From assembly GCA_003342895.1 (NCBI GenBank), contig PTFA01000082.1, positions 997,527-1,061,526 on the forward strand: DNA of 64,000 bases, read 5' to 3'. This DNA is from Casuarius casuarius. Its lineage: Eukaryota; Chordata; Aves; Casuariiformes; Casuariidae. The position numbers were made by a program, and so were the translations under genes. Shown piece by piece: positions 27,401 to 39,918 of this stretch (positions are counted from its first letter, which is position 1; each line of letters opens with the position of its first letter). The notes under the pieces are model-generated. The model did no database searches, was not told the DNA's origin, and worked only from the letters and a program-made list of their open reading frames with translations.

Positions 27401-30361
27401 GAAGTTATATAATGAAATAAGGTCTTTCATTTATTTAATAGTTGGATGATTGGGTTGGTCATGCTTTAAATACACTCTCTCAGAGGGAAAAAAGAAAAAG
27501 AAAAAAAGAGCTGGGTCTTTAAAAGCCACACATCCTGTCACATGGCCTTCAAAATCCTGCACATGCAGTGAACTGCATGGGAGACACTTGTTATGAACCT
27601 CGAAAGGTGAAGAGCTTCAGCAACCTTGTCAAGATTTCTATCTGTACTCGGAGGATGAGGCCTAATTTTAATCTTGCTTACTTCTGCATTAATCTGGACT
27701 GACTGCACAGAAGCAAGTAAAAATGGTCAACTGTAAAACCAGTGGGAGATCAAAATTTTGTGGCAAATCAGGTACTAGCAACTTTCCAGCGGTGCTTCTG
27801 AGACAATGGGTCATGGTCCCAATAGGGGTCACAAAGAAGATCAAAAATGTCATAACAATTATAATAAAAAATAAAAGAAAGTTCTTAGAACACTCTTAAG
27901 GAGACCAAATCCTTCAAAATCAGGTGTTGTATTTAACGACAGTGCACATTTTTAAGATAAGTGTAAGAAGAAAGGGAATCTATTACAAAAATACTTGTCT
28001 TTGAATTGGGGAAACAGGCCACCTGAAAAGGTTGAGAAATTCATCTCTAGCCATTTTATTCAATTTACTTATTTTTCTCTCATTATTTGCTATAATTATT
28101 TCTACAACCAGCTGATATGATAAAATCCTTATCTGTCATGGATATTTCAAAGCCAGAAAAGTCCAGCTGAAATAGACAGAGATAACATGCCTGCTTCTGA
28201 GAAGAAAGTGCCTCCAAAGGTTATCTGAAGTTAATGTCAATGCTACACAGTAGAGATGACATCTAATCGTACTGGAAACCATGTGTAGTGCAATAAGTTT
28301 CAAAATGAAATGTATGAATGAGATTAGCATATAGTTGAACAACCCCCCCCAACACACAAAATTAGCACAAATTACTATATTTTTTAATGGTAATGAAGAG
28401 TTGCATCACTCAGCCTATAAAAGGTGAACTAATTCTAAAAATTGCAGCCTGTAATTGAAAAGTGTGCATGCTCTGGACAATGTACGTTATAAACAGAAAA
28501 ATATATGGGAGAGGATTATTTTCTTTTGTTCATGTTGGAGGTCATATAACATACAATAACTTCAGCAAGTACAAACAGGATCCTTTCCCTCCCACGAGAA
28601 ATAAAAATGCTTGCAGGGCTCCTCTGTACCCTTGTTTAATCTGTGACACTGCAATTGGAATTTGTCACTCTAGGAGCTACATCTGATGTTACAGCCTGAA
28701 GCGGAGCTAAACCAAAATAAACAATCTGCTCCATTCTGCTTAGACTAATACGACAGTGATGTAAGCCCCGGCACAGTGGAAAATCCATAAATGGGCTGCC
28801 ACACAGCACATATACATATAAAAACACAAACACTGCTCAGGAGTTTTATTACTAATACACACTGGATGAAAGAAGCCTTGCTTGGACTTCTGCTTTGCTA
28901 TGCAACAGTGTAATTTTCTTTTTGTTAATGTGGCGAATATGCTTATTAGGGCCTTCATTTTACTTTTTCGAAAGGGCCTTCATGTTACTTAACTTTCTAA
29001 CACTTCTGTGTCCACTGCCGTCAAACTCGCAGACATAGGTAGTTTAAAGGCAATGGCAACAGCTCATGGGGCTGTTTCTAACATGCTTCACAAATAGCTG
29101 CAGTCTTACCATCTAGTTAGCTTTGAAATGACCCCCACAAAAACACTAAGTCATCCAAATAACCATTATTATACTTCTCAGCACATTCTTTATGACTTGT
29201 AAGCAAACTAATCTAAGAATTTTGTGCTGCACTGAAATAATACCTTTTCTAAAAAAAAAAAAAGTTCAGTCAAGTATTTGCTGCACAATAACTTGCACAA
29301 AGTTATTAAGCTTGGGAGAGCTCAACAGGATTATTTTGTCATGAATGTAGCACATCCCACAGTGTCACAACTGTGCAAATATTTGTCCCAATATCTTGTG
29401 TTTGAATACAGTATTCATCCCTCCCTCTCCTCTCCCTCTCTCTGCTTTTTGATTTAGGGTCTCTGGAGCTTTGCCAGCGCGAGGCTGTTCATTCCAGTTG
29501 TGCATACAGGCTCAGTTATGCAAATAGTCACGTTGAAGCCCTAATCTGGTTATTCCTTCTACTCAGGATCACTTGATCAGAATGAGGAGAGGGAAAAAAC
29601 GCTGTACATAATTCTGCTAAATTCATCAACCAGAACAGCTGACATTAAATCTAAAGTCTTACATGCAATCATTTTTCCTTTTCTCTCTCCCCAAGCTAAG
29701 CAAGCCCTGCAAAGGCAACTGGCTGGGTAGGTCACATTTTCTATAAAGATACAAAGAGGTTATCTTGTTCAAATAATTTTATTTCAGGAAAAAAGGGGAT
29801 GGAGTGAAAGGGAAGGCAACAAGGTCACTTCAATAGCATAGCAATATCTTCTTTTCTCCTAACTGCTTTATTATTTATATATTTTCAGCTCCAAAGATGC
29901 ATTTTCATATACAGCGTTTTCATACTAAAAAGGCAAAAACACTCTTAAGTGAATAAGGCAGCTCATGAAAGTTAAGAGTCTGGGAGCAAAAACAAGATCT
30001 CTCTTCGCATGTCAGGCACAATTTAGGCAGCCCTGGTGCAAGCTTCCCCACATTGCCCTGACAGTGACCTCAGCCCTCATCTGTAAAAATCATTTTCTCA
30101 GAGGAGGTGAGGTTATCTAGTCAGCATGATATCTCAGGTCTTGAGCTTCTTCTCATCAGAGGCCCTGATGTGAGCTCAGCTAAAGCATAACAGCCAAATT
30201 TAAAATTAATCCTAGAGAATGTACTTAGAAGCAGCTGATACCCATTTGCATTTTGCAGAGAAACAGTGGGCTTTTTACAAATACGCTGCTCTGCTTTCTT
30301 GCTTCTGTCTTGCTGATGGCCTGAACTGAGAATTTACTCCTTTCCCCTGTGTTTCCCGCAG

Positions 30362-30978
30362 AGCGTGTGTTGGAAACCAGCACAGCGGGACTCTGTCCTG
30401 ACCTGCCACTTCTGACTGTGCCATGGGACCAGAGCATGGCAACACCAGCAAGTTTAGAATTCCACTTGATTTTTCAAATTTCTACTTCAAGTAGCTTCTT
30501 CTTTCCCCCAACATGTCCTCCAAAAAAGGGCATCATTCTTTGCACATACTTGTTTCTATTCTCAAGTTGTATCTCGGGCTGGATCTGGATATTTTCCAAA
30601 TCCTCCCTTCCCCCAGTACCAGACTGGATCCAAACAACAGAAATATTCAGGTCTACCCCTAGATGGGGCTACTGTCCACAAGTCACTGCACTGGTATTAC
30701 AAATTAAATTCTCTGAGGACAAGAAGCTGAAATTAAGTACTGAGTATTTATTAATCTCCAGCTTATTTATTAACCCCCTCATCCTTTATCCATACTTTTA
30801 TTGGCTTAGGCTGACACATGCCAGTGAGCACATCAAAACCTTTAACTATTTCCCATCCCTTTTCCACTCTTCAATAAGAGCTATTTCCAAATTATATAAA
30901 ATCAGAAAAAAAAAAGAGCTAATCCCTGCTCGGAGAAAGCTGTGGATGCGTCCTGGGTTACCTGCAGCCAGCAAGTGA
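30362..30978 (+). other. Longest open frame in the window, product unrecognised
   Basis: About 205 codons stay open behind a strong acceptor-like motif (tttcccctgtgtttcccgcag, AG at 30360-30361). The first in-frame ATG is at 30436. The peptide is rich in F, S, P and L because the strand is pyrimidine-rich, which lowers stop-codon frequency. There is no recognisable domain or signal and no homologue known to me. It is antisense to PRKN. A chance frame favoured by base composition is the likeliest explanation. Confidence 0.15.
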
Positions 30979-33144
30979 TGTAGGGACATTTCTGTCATGA
31001 GATCCTATGATAAGAAACCTCAGCGAGATATAATCATGTTGAAAACACCTGGAGGATGCATATATTAAATTGTCTGGCTAGNTCATATGGTACATAAATA
31101 TCTTTCACACTCATTGCCATGTCAGTTATCCTCTTCCTCTTATTTTCTATTGGCAGCTTCACATTTCTCTTAGCTGACTACAACTAATGAGAACTATAAT
31201 GAAAAGCCAAAGCAAATCCCTAAAGAGTATATTTAATACCCAAATAAAATCATGTCATGAACTTTTCTGATTTTAGCAAGATATCAAGAGCGACATCATA
31301 TAGCAGAAAGAACTCATATAAACATATCAAACGAATTCGTTGGGGGATTTCAGTTCACTTTCCATATTTACAGTTCCTTTTCTACTTGATGGATTTGGCA
31401 CCCACTCCATGCTGACCTGCACCTCTTAAAGTCATTTCCACTTGCACTGCAAGTACAAGAATCCTTCTGGGAAGAATCCTGTCATGTGAGTTGGAAACTT
31501 TCTACATCCACTGCGTACAAGTGTAAATGGACAAGGACAGCAAGCAAAGAATTCAAAGAATTCAATCCTCTGTGATTACTACCCTCTGCCAAACTGATTA
31601 TTATGCTATTTCTTTTCACTAAGTTGGGGCCAGAGACATTCTGGAGTTTGTTCCCCAGAAGTATTTCTAGCAAGTCGGCACGCTCACCTTTATGTAAAAG
31701 GAATTCATAAAAGAGTTGTCAGTATTGCTATATGAAAAGATGAAATGATTCCATGTTAAGTCAAGAAAGTGGAAAGGGAAAAAAAAGCAACAAAGAACAA
31801 GCACAGTGTAACAAAGCAGACAATCAAATAGAAAGAGTAGACAGAATAATTATAGATGACTGGATAACACTCCAGATGGCATTTTGGGCATCACAGTTAA
31901 TAAGCAGGCTGTTTCAGGGGACCAGCATGTTAGCACATTATTGCAACAACTGGAAACCAGCAGCTGAAGCATGTCTATCTGATTATCCAGGGAGCAGGCT
32001 ACATGAAACAGCCAAAACCAAGAAAAATGCAGTGGCTGGCTGCTTACTGGTATGACAGGTTCAGGGACCTGTTTCTCTTAATAACAATAANGACATGCTT
32101 AAAAGAAGCTACCACAGGCCTAACAGGCACTTTATGAGGATCTGGTCTTAGTCCAGGCCAGCTAAAGCTTAAGCCCTTATAAAAGGCATCATTTAAGTAT
32201 TAATTACCCCATCTATGTATATAAGTAAAAATTCTACACTTTTGATCAGCTGAAAATCAAGCTGGATCCTGTGTTTTCCCCCTCTGTGTAAATTTATTTT
32301 AGTAAAAGTACCAACAATAACTGAAAGGGAATATACACTAGGATCTCAGTTTATTCACTTTATGCCATCAGAATCTGCAGGGTCCTTTTGCAATTGCAAG
32401 AGTTTAGGTTGAAAGTTAAATTGTCTGCCAAAATAAGCTCGATATCTTGTCAGTTATCTTCTCAAGTGAAATGCATCATCTTCAACATAGCATAGAGTCC
32501 CATTGCTGATATGTGACCCTCAGGAAATGTGTTTCAGGCATGGAACAGCTGATATTTCCATCAAGTGGCATCTTTGAGAGATCCTTAGCAACACCCACCT
32601 CATGGTAATCCNTAAATTTCTTTTAAAACAGCAGTTTTGTGGAAAACAAAATATGTGGTATTCTAGCCAATGTCAGAAATAATATGCCATCCTATTTTCA
32701 ATTTCAAATCAAGCTTACATGGTAGATTTCCTACAGATTTGAAATTAGAGACAAATTTCACACTTTTTTCTCTGGAATTAGAAATTTTAGTACTGAATAT
32801 CTTAACTCTTTGTGTTTGGCTGATTCTTGTCTCTAGGTTTTCTCATTAATGACTCTCCAAAGGATTAATAAGCTGCCTGGACCTGAACAAATCTACATAT
32901 GAAACAAATAAACAAAAACATTTTTAACACTCATCGCTGACATATCAACAAAATAAGGATATCTGACACTACCTCTTTAGCTCACACTATGGCTTTTAAC
33001 CATTTGCATTAAAAATTACAGCCCTTTACTGCTCCTTAGTTTGTAAAAATGCCATCGTTAAGTGTTGTGGAATGCATTTGTGAACTAAAAAACATCAGTA
33101 GAACCCTCCTAGCTCCCCAAGGGTATCAGTTGTTTGCTTTTGGG

Positions 33145-33148
33145 GCTT

Positions 33149-33179
<31 letters not shown>

Positions 33180-33181
33180 TT
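33145..33181 (+). repeat. Tandem GC-T(10) repeat
   Basis: Three 12-13 bp units of gc followed by ten, ten and eleven T. In the PRKN-sense strand this is an A-rich tract. It is prone to length error in sequencing. Confidence 0.9.
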
Positions 33182-35034
33182 ACTTAGGATCGTTATGTCA
33201 TTGTATCAGACAGGATGAAAGTTTGGTTTGGAAAAAATAGTAAAAAGATTCAGTCGTTTTCTAGCTCACTGTAATATAAAAAATATTTATCTATGCACAC
33301 ACATTCCACCCTCACAGAAGGACCTTCTGTTGTAATAAAATGCCAAGCTTGATGTACCTTAAGGTTGGCATACATACCCATTCCTAATATCTTTTATCCT
33401 CAGGAAGAAAGAAAATATCAAATACATCAGAAAAGAAGGAAATTTATGAATAATTCATATTGGTTCTTTTGGTTCTTCCTTTCTTATTTAGTATCTATTT
33501 CAGCTTGTCTACATTTATGCAAAAAGAAAAGAATTACAAAAATATCTGATAATACTGTAATGAAAAAATTATAGGTAGGGGCTTAGCTTGTTAAATTATA
33601 TAGGATATGGTGCACATCCTCATTTGAGGTAGTACTGTGACTGGTAAGGTCTTGCTTTTTTTCCTCTCCTCTATAATGTTTAATGATGTGGCAGAGAAAA
33701 ACAAAAAACAAACAAAAAATTCCAAACCAAAGCAAAACATAACCTGAAATGCTAAGAAATGAAATACAAGTCAGAAAACAGCCAAAGGTGTTTGTTCACA
33801 AAATACAAACTCACATTACACATTTTAAACATAATTAAAGATGTAAATTCAAAAAGGAAAATCAGATTACTGAGTATTATTTATGTCCAGCTTGATTAAG
33901 TAAACTTTGTGGGAGAGGTTTCAGCATTTCTTGGACTAACTTTGAAACACTGCATGCCAGATAAGCCACAGGGGAAAGAACAGGCACAAAAAGAGCTGGA
34001 AAATGTGAAGGTTGCCAAGTCCTGTATTGTCAGTTCAAGAGTTCCCATCCACCCTGCACAGTCTGTGAGCAGCACCTAGATCGCCAAAGTAAATTACAGA
34101 TTTTTTAAAGAAACATGGTAATAGACTTTGGGTTGCTAGCATCAGAACAACTCCTCTCCTGCTTTCTCTAGAGGGAGTGGTTAATAAGAAATGGCGCACC
34201 TCTGCCAGACAGGATTTCAATGGAGTTTGGCTCCTTATGTAATACTTTGGCATTTCTCTGACCTTCTCCTTTGTGTTATTTGTACCCCCTTTCTGTATCT
34301 CCTTTACATGGTGTTAAAAGATTTGATGAAACTTCCAGAGACCTCTGACATCCCACTGTTACCCCCAACATCAGCAAAAAAGAATCTGTGAATTACATTC
34401 ATTTCCTTAAAAAAAAGCACACACAAAACTTCCCCCAAAGCCCAAGAACTCAAAAAATGTATTCTCAGAATTGCTGTTTATACATTGTCAAGATTACCTT
34501 TCTGTTTTTTTTCTTTCTTCTGCTGCTTATTTCAAATGTCAGTCCTTTTTTTTTTTGAGTTCACAGCACAATTTATTGAGCAGTTTTCTGTTCAATACAA
34601 ATGAGAGAGAGCAAAAAGGAGGAGAGGAAAGGTTGTCCTCATACAGGGTGTTTTCACTTAGATTGCATCAACAGCAAATTGCCATAATCCTGAAACAGTG
34701 CATAAAACCATATCATGTTCACTTGTTAGACACAGTAATTTAATGTGTTGGCTGTCTTCAGAAGAAATCATATTAAATTCAGAAATGCATCATATGATGG
34801 ATTCAGTGATCTTCAAAGGTAAGGCCACTACGGAACTACTGGTAAAGATGGCCTCTGTGTCCCAAAGCTTTTCAGGATTTTTGAGTTCTAAATGTATACA
34901 ATCCACTGCATTAAAATAACATAAATCAAAATCTTTGTTTATAATGGAAGGAAAATACTCATGAAGCTTCTCTGAATTCTCAGCTCATGGAAATGCCACT
35001 GATTTACAAGTTGCTCAAAAATTAAGGTGATTAC

Positions 35035-35295
35035 TATTCATTATTTGTATTATAGGCACACGAGAGGACACAAGTGAGATTGATACCTCATTGTGCGGGG
35101 CACAATACAGAATACAAAATGAGACACAGTTCCTATCATAAGAAAGGTAAGAATGTGAGTAAACAAAGGAGGTAAAAAGGCATGGAGAAATCAAATGACT
35201 TGCCCAGAATAATAGGCAGTTTTTAGCAGGTGAACAGCAGAGTGAGAACTATCACCTGGGTGTCGTGAATCAGGATGAATCTCTGATGTCTGTGC
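35035..35295 (+). mobile_element. Ancient MIR-type SINE
   Basis: The left half shows ttatttgtattataggcac, then cattgtgcggggcacaatac and gagacacagttcctatcat, a consensus-like order known from MIR-related SINEs of turtles, crocodilians and birds. The core follows: gaggtaaaaaggcatggaga, then aaatgacttgcccagaat and gaacagcagagtgagaac, and a tail with acctgggtgtcgtgaatcag. The phrase 'gacttgccca' in this context is the hallmark of the MIR core. It is old and diverged and is not expected to be active. Confidence 0.8.
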
Positions 35296-36120
35296 TTCAT
35301 GAAGTCACAGTGCGAACAGGAGGAGTGTCTATTGCAAACAATCTAAATCAAGAAATTTAACTCAAACTGAGAAAAATAACCAGAACCTAGAATTACCATG
35401 ACTGTCACAAGTTGCAGGTTCAGGGAATGGAACGTCCTTCTTACTTCCTGATTGAAATTCAAACTGTAAAAAATTTACTGATTTCTTGGGAATATAGGCA
35501 AAAGGTAAACTAATCAGGTAGCCCCCTTTATCCATAGAGGGAGCACCACAAATATCAGATGGCCATGGTGGTAGGATGAAGCTGGTCACAAAGTAGTTTC
35601 CTTGAAATGTTTCCTGGGACCAGCAATAGGAGGGCAGAGTATCACAGACCACAGAGAGCCTGAATTCCGAGAGGATAAAATATTGAATAAGAATGTCTTG
35701 TTGAGAACAGTGGCATTGACTAAGTAGACAATCAGATTAATCATCTGTTAAAGTAAAAAAAAAGTGGTTCTGAAAGCTTTCAGGAAAACAGATGTCAACG
35801 GAAGACAGAAGATAAAGGAATGAAACAGTGATGTTCAACATCACTGCCTTTTAAACTTTTGAGTACTTTTCAAACTGTACCTTAGGTCACTAATGAAATA
35901 GTTTGTTAATTTTAAGCTGCTCCCTTGTGAGGCTCATCAAAAAACACACAGTTCATTATGATGAGAGGGCTTTTCTGTTTGTTTTCTGCACTGAAGACTC
36001 AGATTTTGAACAGGAGGGAAGCTGATCAGGATAGAAGAGCTTGTCTGAACACAGATGAGAACTTAAAAAGTTCATGACTGCTTTGTATCTCACTCTGGGC
36101 TGTCAGTCCCTCATTTCCAA

Positions 36121-36144
36121 CATATTCATATTCATATTCATATT
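36121..36144 (+). repeat. (CATATT)4 microsatellite
   Basis: Four perfect copies of the hexamer catatt. Confidence 0.95.
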
Positions 36145-38391
36145 CCGTCATTAGGATTTTTGTTAACATAATGCTGTAGTAAAAGAGTGATCCTGTAAAG
36201 CAAGATTGCTAAATCCCAGCTTTATTCTCTAATGACTGCCTATCAAATATGTTCAGATTACCTGTCAAAGACAGCATGTTTTTAAATGTCTAATTCTTCA
36301 AGCCACTTGGGAATTCAAAAATCCCCTTACTCTCGCCCTTCACGTTTACACCAATAACAAAATATAAGCAAACAGAATGTACCTGACAATCACGGTGATT
36401 ATGCATGCAGAGGGCAATAACTTGCACCTTCACAGCTATTATATGTTTCCCATATAGAAATATTTGACTTCTCAGTAAGATAAGTAAATATCACTGTGTT
36501 AGGGTTACAAAATTAATGTTTCTGTAAAACCTCCTTTCTGTCAGAGCACTGTAAGAACTCAAGAATTTGCAGTGTGGACTTTAATGAGAGGAAGGATGTC
36601 CCAGTGCTTAGGCAGAAGCTTATGGTCTAGAAGAGGTCTGCCAAGGTTCTTCTTCTAGCATAGATTTACTGGATAGTCGTGGTCTTCTCTACACAGGCAA
36701 GTAACTAAAACTGGTATTCAGGAAGAATTATCCCACAGGAACTATGCTGGTATAGTAAGCATCTTTAAAGTGTCTCTATTGTATAGATAAACTGTTCCAG
36801 AATAAAATGTTCTTAGTTAGAAAAAAAGTATGCACATGGATAGTTAATCTAAGATAGGTAGAGTACAACAGTTACTACCACAATAACTTCTCTATTCAAA
36901 TCCTTGTGGCAAACAAGCCTTTAGCACCTCACTTACTTACCCACATTTTACAGATGAATGGCTGAAGGAAATAATATTTTTGTTCCTTGGCAAGAAGCAT
37001 AAATGCATTCAAGAATGAAAAATCCCCGTTATTATGGTAATGGGGGTCATATACAATATCATCTATATTAGAAACGTAATGGACACCAAAATACCTTTAA
37101 TAAATCAAATAAATACAAAAGATGGTTCAGATTTACCAAGAGGTGGAGAGAAGACATAAAGCCTAACTGTGAATATGTATATTAATTATGTTTGTGATGA
37201 ACCTTATATAAAGAAATTTAAGTAATAGTAAAGTCAATAATGAAGTGAAGGGTGTCAGCTCCATAGCTTGAACAGCTTACTTAGAAACAAAGGAAGAGTA
37301 AAACATGAAAAAACAGCCTTTCAGTTTCTTAAAAAAAAGTCACTGCTCTAAGCTGCATCAAATATAGTATACTTCATTATACCAACGTTGTGTTTTAGAA
37401 GTTAAGGACTGAAAACCTCTAGGAAGATGGGTGCTTCATCAAACATTTACCAACGGAATTTACTGTAGTGATACAAAGGTGAGATTTATGAAGTCTAAAA
37501 GAATGTCATCATGACTCGTTTCATTGAAACCTGTTTTAGTACCTAGTATTTATGACAATGATTTCTTTCTGTTTGTATATGTATCTTTCCTCAGAAGGCA
37601 TTATACTGAATATAGCTTTCTGCTGAGAGATAGAAGCTTCCAGGGCTCTGATATCCATAGCTGTAATAAACAGCCTGGTAGCACTGTCAGATGCATCAAA
37701 AATCTGACAGGAGGAGGAAAAGGAAAGGGGAGGATTGATTCTAACCAGATCAGACATCGAAATTTTCTAAAGCAGATTATTTTTCAATATTATTATATTT
37801 TTATTAAAGCCATATAAAATAGAATATATACAGCTGCCACCATTTGTCATCTTTTTTCTTGTATGCCTCAGCTCCATTTCATTGGTTTCTCTGAATTAGA
37901 GTCTTTATACTTGGCATTAAATTAAAATTATAAGAGTTTTTCTGGCTGCAGTTCAGCTAGCCAAGGATACTGCCAATTTGCAAAGGAAAAAAACCTACAC
38001 TTTTTCTTTTTTCTTTCTTTTTTATTCTTTTGGGGAGGGGGTTATTTTTGTTTGTTTTTGAAGTAAAGGCTTCAATTACTTCTTCTGGACTATTAATATT
38101 CTGAATAATAATGCAGATAATTTTCTATCACTTGTGCATTTCCAAATGGAATTAAAGAAAATGAAAGTCATTACTGCAGTAGAGCAACAGAGTCCCTTTT
38201 TTGCCAGAAGAGCAAAACCAGAACAGAGTTGAGAGGAGTTTCTCTGACCTACTCTGCTTATCTGCTCTAGAGTACATGCAGTCAGAATGCTTTGAGGAAC
38301 AGTCCTTAAGAAATGTGGGTTAACTTAAAAAGCACTGAGGGATACCAAGTGTCACCCAGTGATGGACAAAAACGTTTTCTAATCATTGCAG

Positions 38392-38673
38392 GCATGTGAA
38401 ATCTTTGCATGCCTTAGCCAAATATCCTTCTATACAAAAAATAAAATTTGAAGAGCTTCATATTTGCATATGCAGTAAGGACTCAACAGAGACTAAGGAC
38501 CACCCTGATGTTCAGGTTAAGCATGTTACTTGTTTTACTGGAGAAACTTTGAGAGTAGACCTGTATGACCAGAACAGACTGCCTACAGAGGAGGAAATAC
38601 AGAATTTCCCCATAGTAGGAACACAGATAGCTTTATGCCTCTCAGATAGGTGCTGCAAAACTAATGAATTGAG
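38392..38673 (+). other. Exon-like open segment, product unrecognised
   Basis: A 282-bp segment is open in one frame and is bordered by a plausible acceptor (ttttctaatcattgcag, AG at 38390-38391) and donor (gag|gtagga, GT at 38674-38675). Both borders are in phase 2. The translation has a soluble-protein composition, for example KIKFEELHICICSKDS, then VTCFTGETLRVDLYDQ and RLPTEEEIQNFPIVG. I do not recognise a family. It is antisense to PRKN, so it could be a nested-gene exon, an old retrocopy or chance. Frames of about 90 codons are expected by chance in a window this size. Confidence 0.2.
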
Positions 38674-39750
38674 GTAGGACACATTCAGTGTGCAGAAAAA
38701 TAAAATATATGTTTTATTATTGTTTTTTCAATTTCTTAACTTTTCAAAAAGCAAAGCATCTGAATATATTTCAACTATTCCACTGAAAATTTTAATCAAA
38801 CAAAACAAACCTTTTTTTTCATGTTTAATATAGCCAATCCAAAGATGTAAGATGCAATAAAATAAAATTTAAACTTAAGCAATGCAAATAGAAAACTACC
38901 TGTTGATTGGCAAATAATATATCCCTTAAATATTTCTATATATTCATGTTATGTATAAGGATTTTGTCACTGTTGTTTTCCAAAAGATGCTATATACATC
39001 AAACAAAGAATATGCTGATTATACTTGAGTCTACTTAAATGAAACTAGTATTTCTCAAGAACTTGCTTAAGGTTAACTTAACTGTTGTAACAGCATAAAG
39101 TTGTAAAGACAAGCTAGTGACTTTAAACCGTTCATAGTATTTATTATCTGAATGCTGCTGCAAAATTCATTTTTATAGCCTCAGGACTTGGTAGGCATTA
39201 AATAGCTGTCAGAAGAGATTTCAGGATTAACCTCGTTATGTTTTAACAGAGGTTTCACAGTACAGCTACTGACTCACCAGAATTGCCTAGCTCAGGTGTA
39301 AGCAGCTGCATAGTACAGCCTCACATAAGTTACTGCGTCCTTCCATGTCTCTACAGGATGTCAAAAATGCCCCTTCATGTTCCTAGAGGAGATACATATC
39401 ACCTCATTTGCGCTTCAGTACACTGAACTCCCTTTCACCTCTGTGCACAGGAGGGAGTGAAGGGGATCACTGGAGAACTACAAGACCTTGAGTGGTTTCA
39501 TTGTCACCTTGCATGGAAACAGGGCAGGTTATCAGTCCAAGTGAATGAGAAACTAATCATTTGGCCCTGTGACACTCCAAGCCACATCAGCCGAAAGCAT
39601 GATTTCACGAAAGATTTTGTACATGGGCAGAGCATTAAAAACTGTATCTGACAAGAAGTCTGGACTAACTCTTCAATGGAGACATAACCTGACGCTATAA
39701 AGAAGGATATAACACTAGTAACTTAATGCTTTAATAGCATAATAGTAGAC

Positions 39751-39918
39751 TTGGGAGAAAGAAAAATAAAAAGAAAAAAAGAAAAAGGAAAAAGTGAAAG
39801 GGAAAAGGGAAAGGCAAAGGCAAAAGGAAAAGGAAAAGGAAGAAAGATAAAGGAAAAGAAAAGAAAAGGAAAGGAAAAAGAAAAAGAAAAAAAGAAAACG
39901 AAAAAGAGAGAGAGTATA
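39751..39918 (+). repeat. Near-homopurine GAAAA/GGAAAA tract
   Basis: About 165 bp of almost pure A and G on the plus strand, broken by only a handful of pyrimidines and ending in gagagagag and a short tatatat. Units such as gaaaa, ggaaaa and aaagg recur irregularly. Tracts like this can form triplex (H-DNA) structures and vary in length. The lysine/glutamate-rich or phenylalanine-rich frames read through it are artefacts. Confidence 0.9.

Larger units (their letters stand above)
21483..35034. other. Intron 6 sequence between the CpG island and the MIR element
   Basis: AT-rich and without recognised repeats, apart from the GC-T(10) tandem at 33.15 kb and short poly-A runs (for example 29251-29263). 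It contains the long pyrimidine-favoured frame at 30.36-30.98 kb. Confidence 0.55.
35296..39750. other. Intron 6 sequence between the MIR element and the purine tract
   Basis: Contains the CATATT microsatellite and the exon-like segment at 38.39 kb. A phrase at 36940-36975 (cccacattttacagatgaat) faintly resembles a MIR core but is too short to assign. Confidence 0.55.

Noticed and set aside
27790..28045. Phrases like ggggtcacaaaga and gaaaaggttgagaaa that recall hAT/Charlie-type repeats
   Set aside because: Matches are short and not arranged as paired terminal repeats; too weak to call an element.
36925..36975. Short MIR-core-like phrase (cccacattttacagatgaat)
   Set aside because: Only about 20 bases resemble MIR and the downstream core (gacttgccca) is missing.
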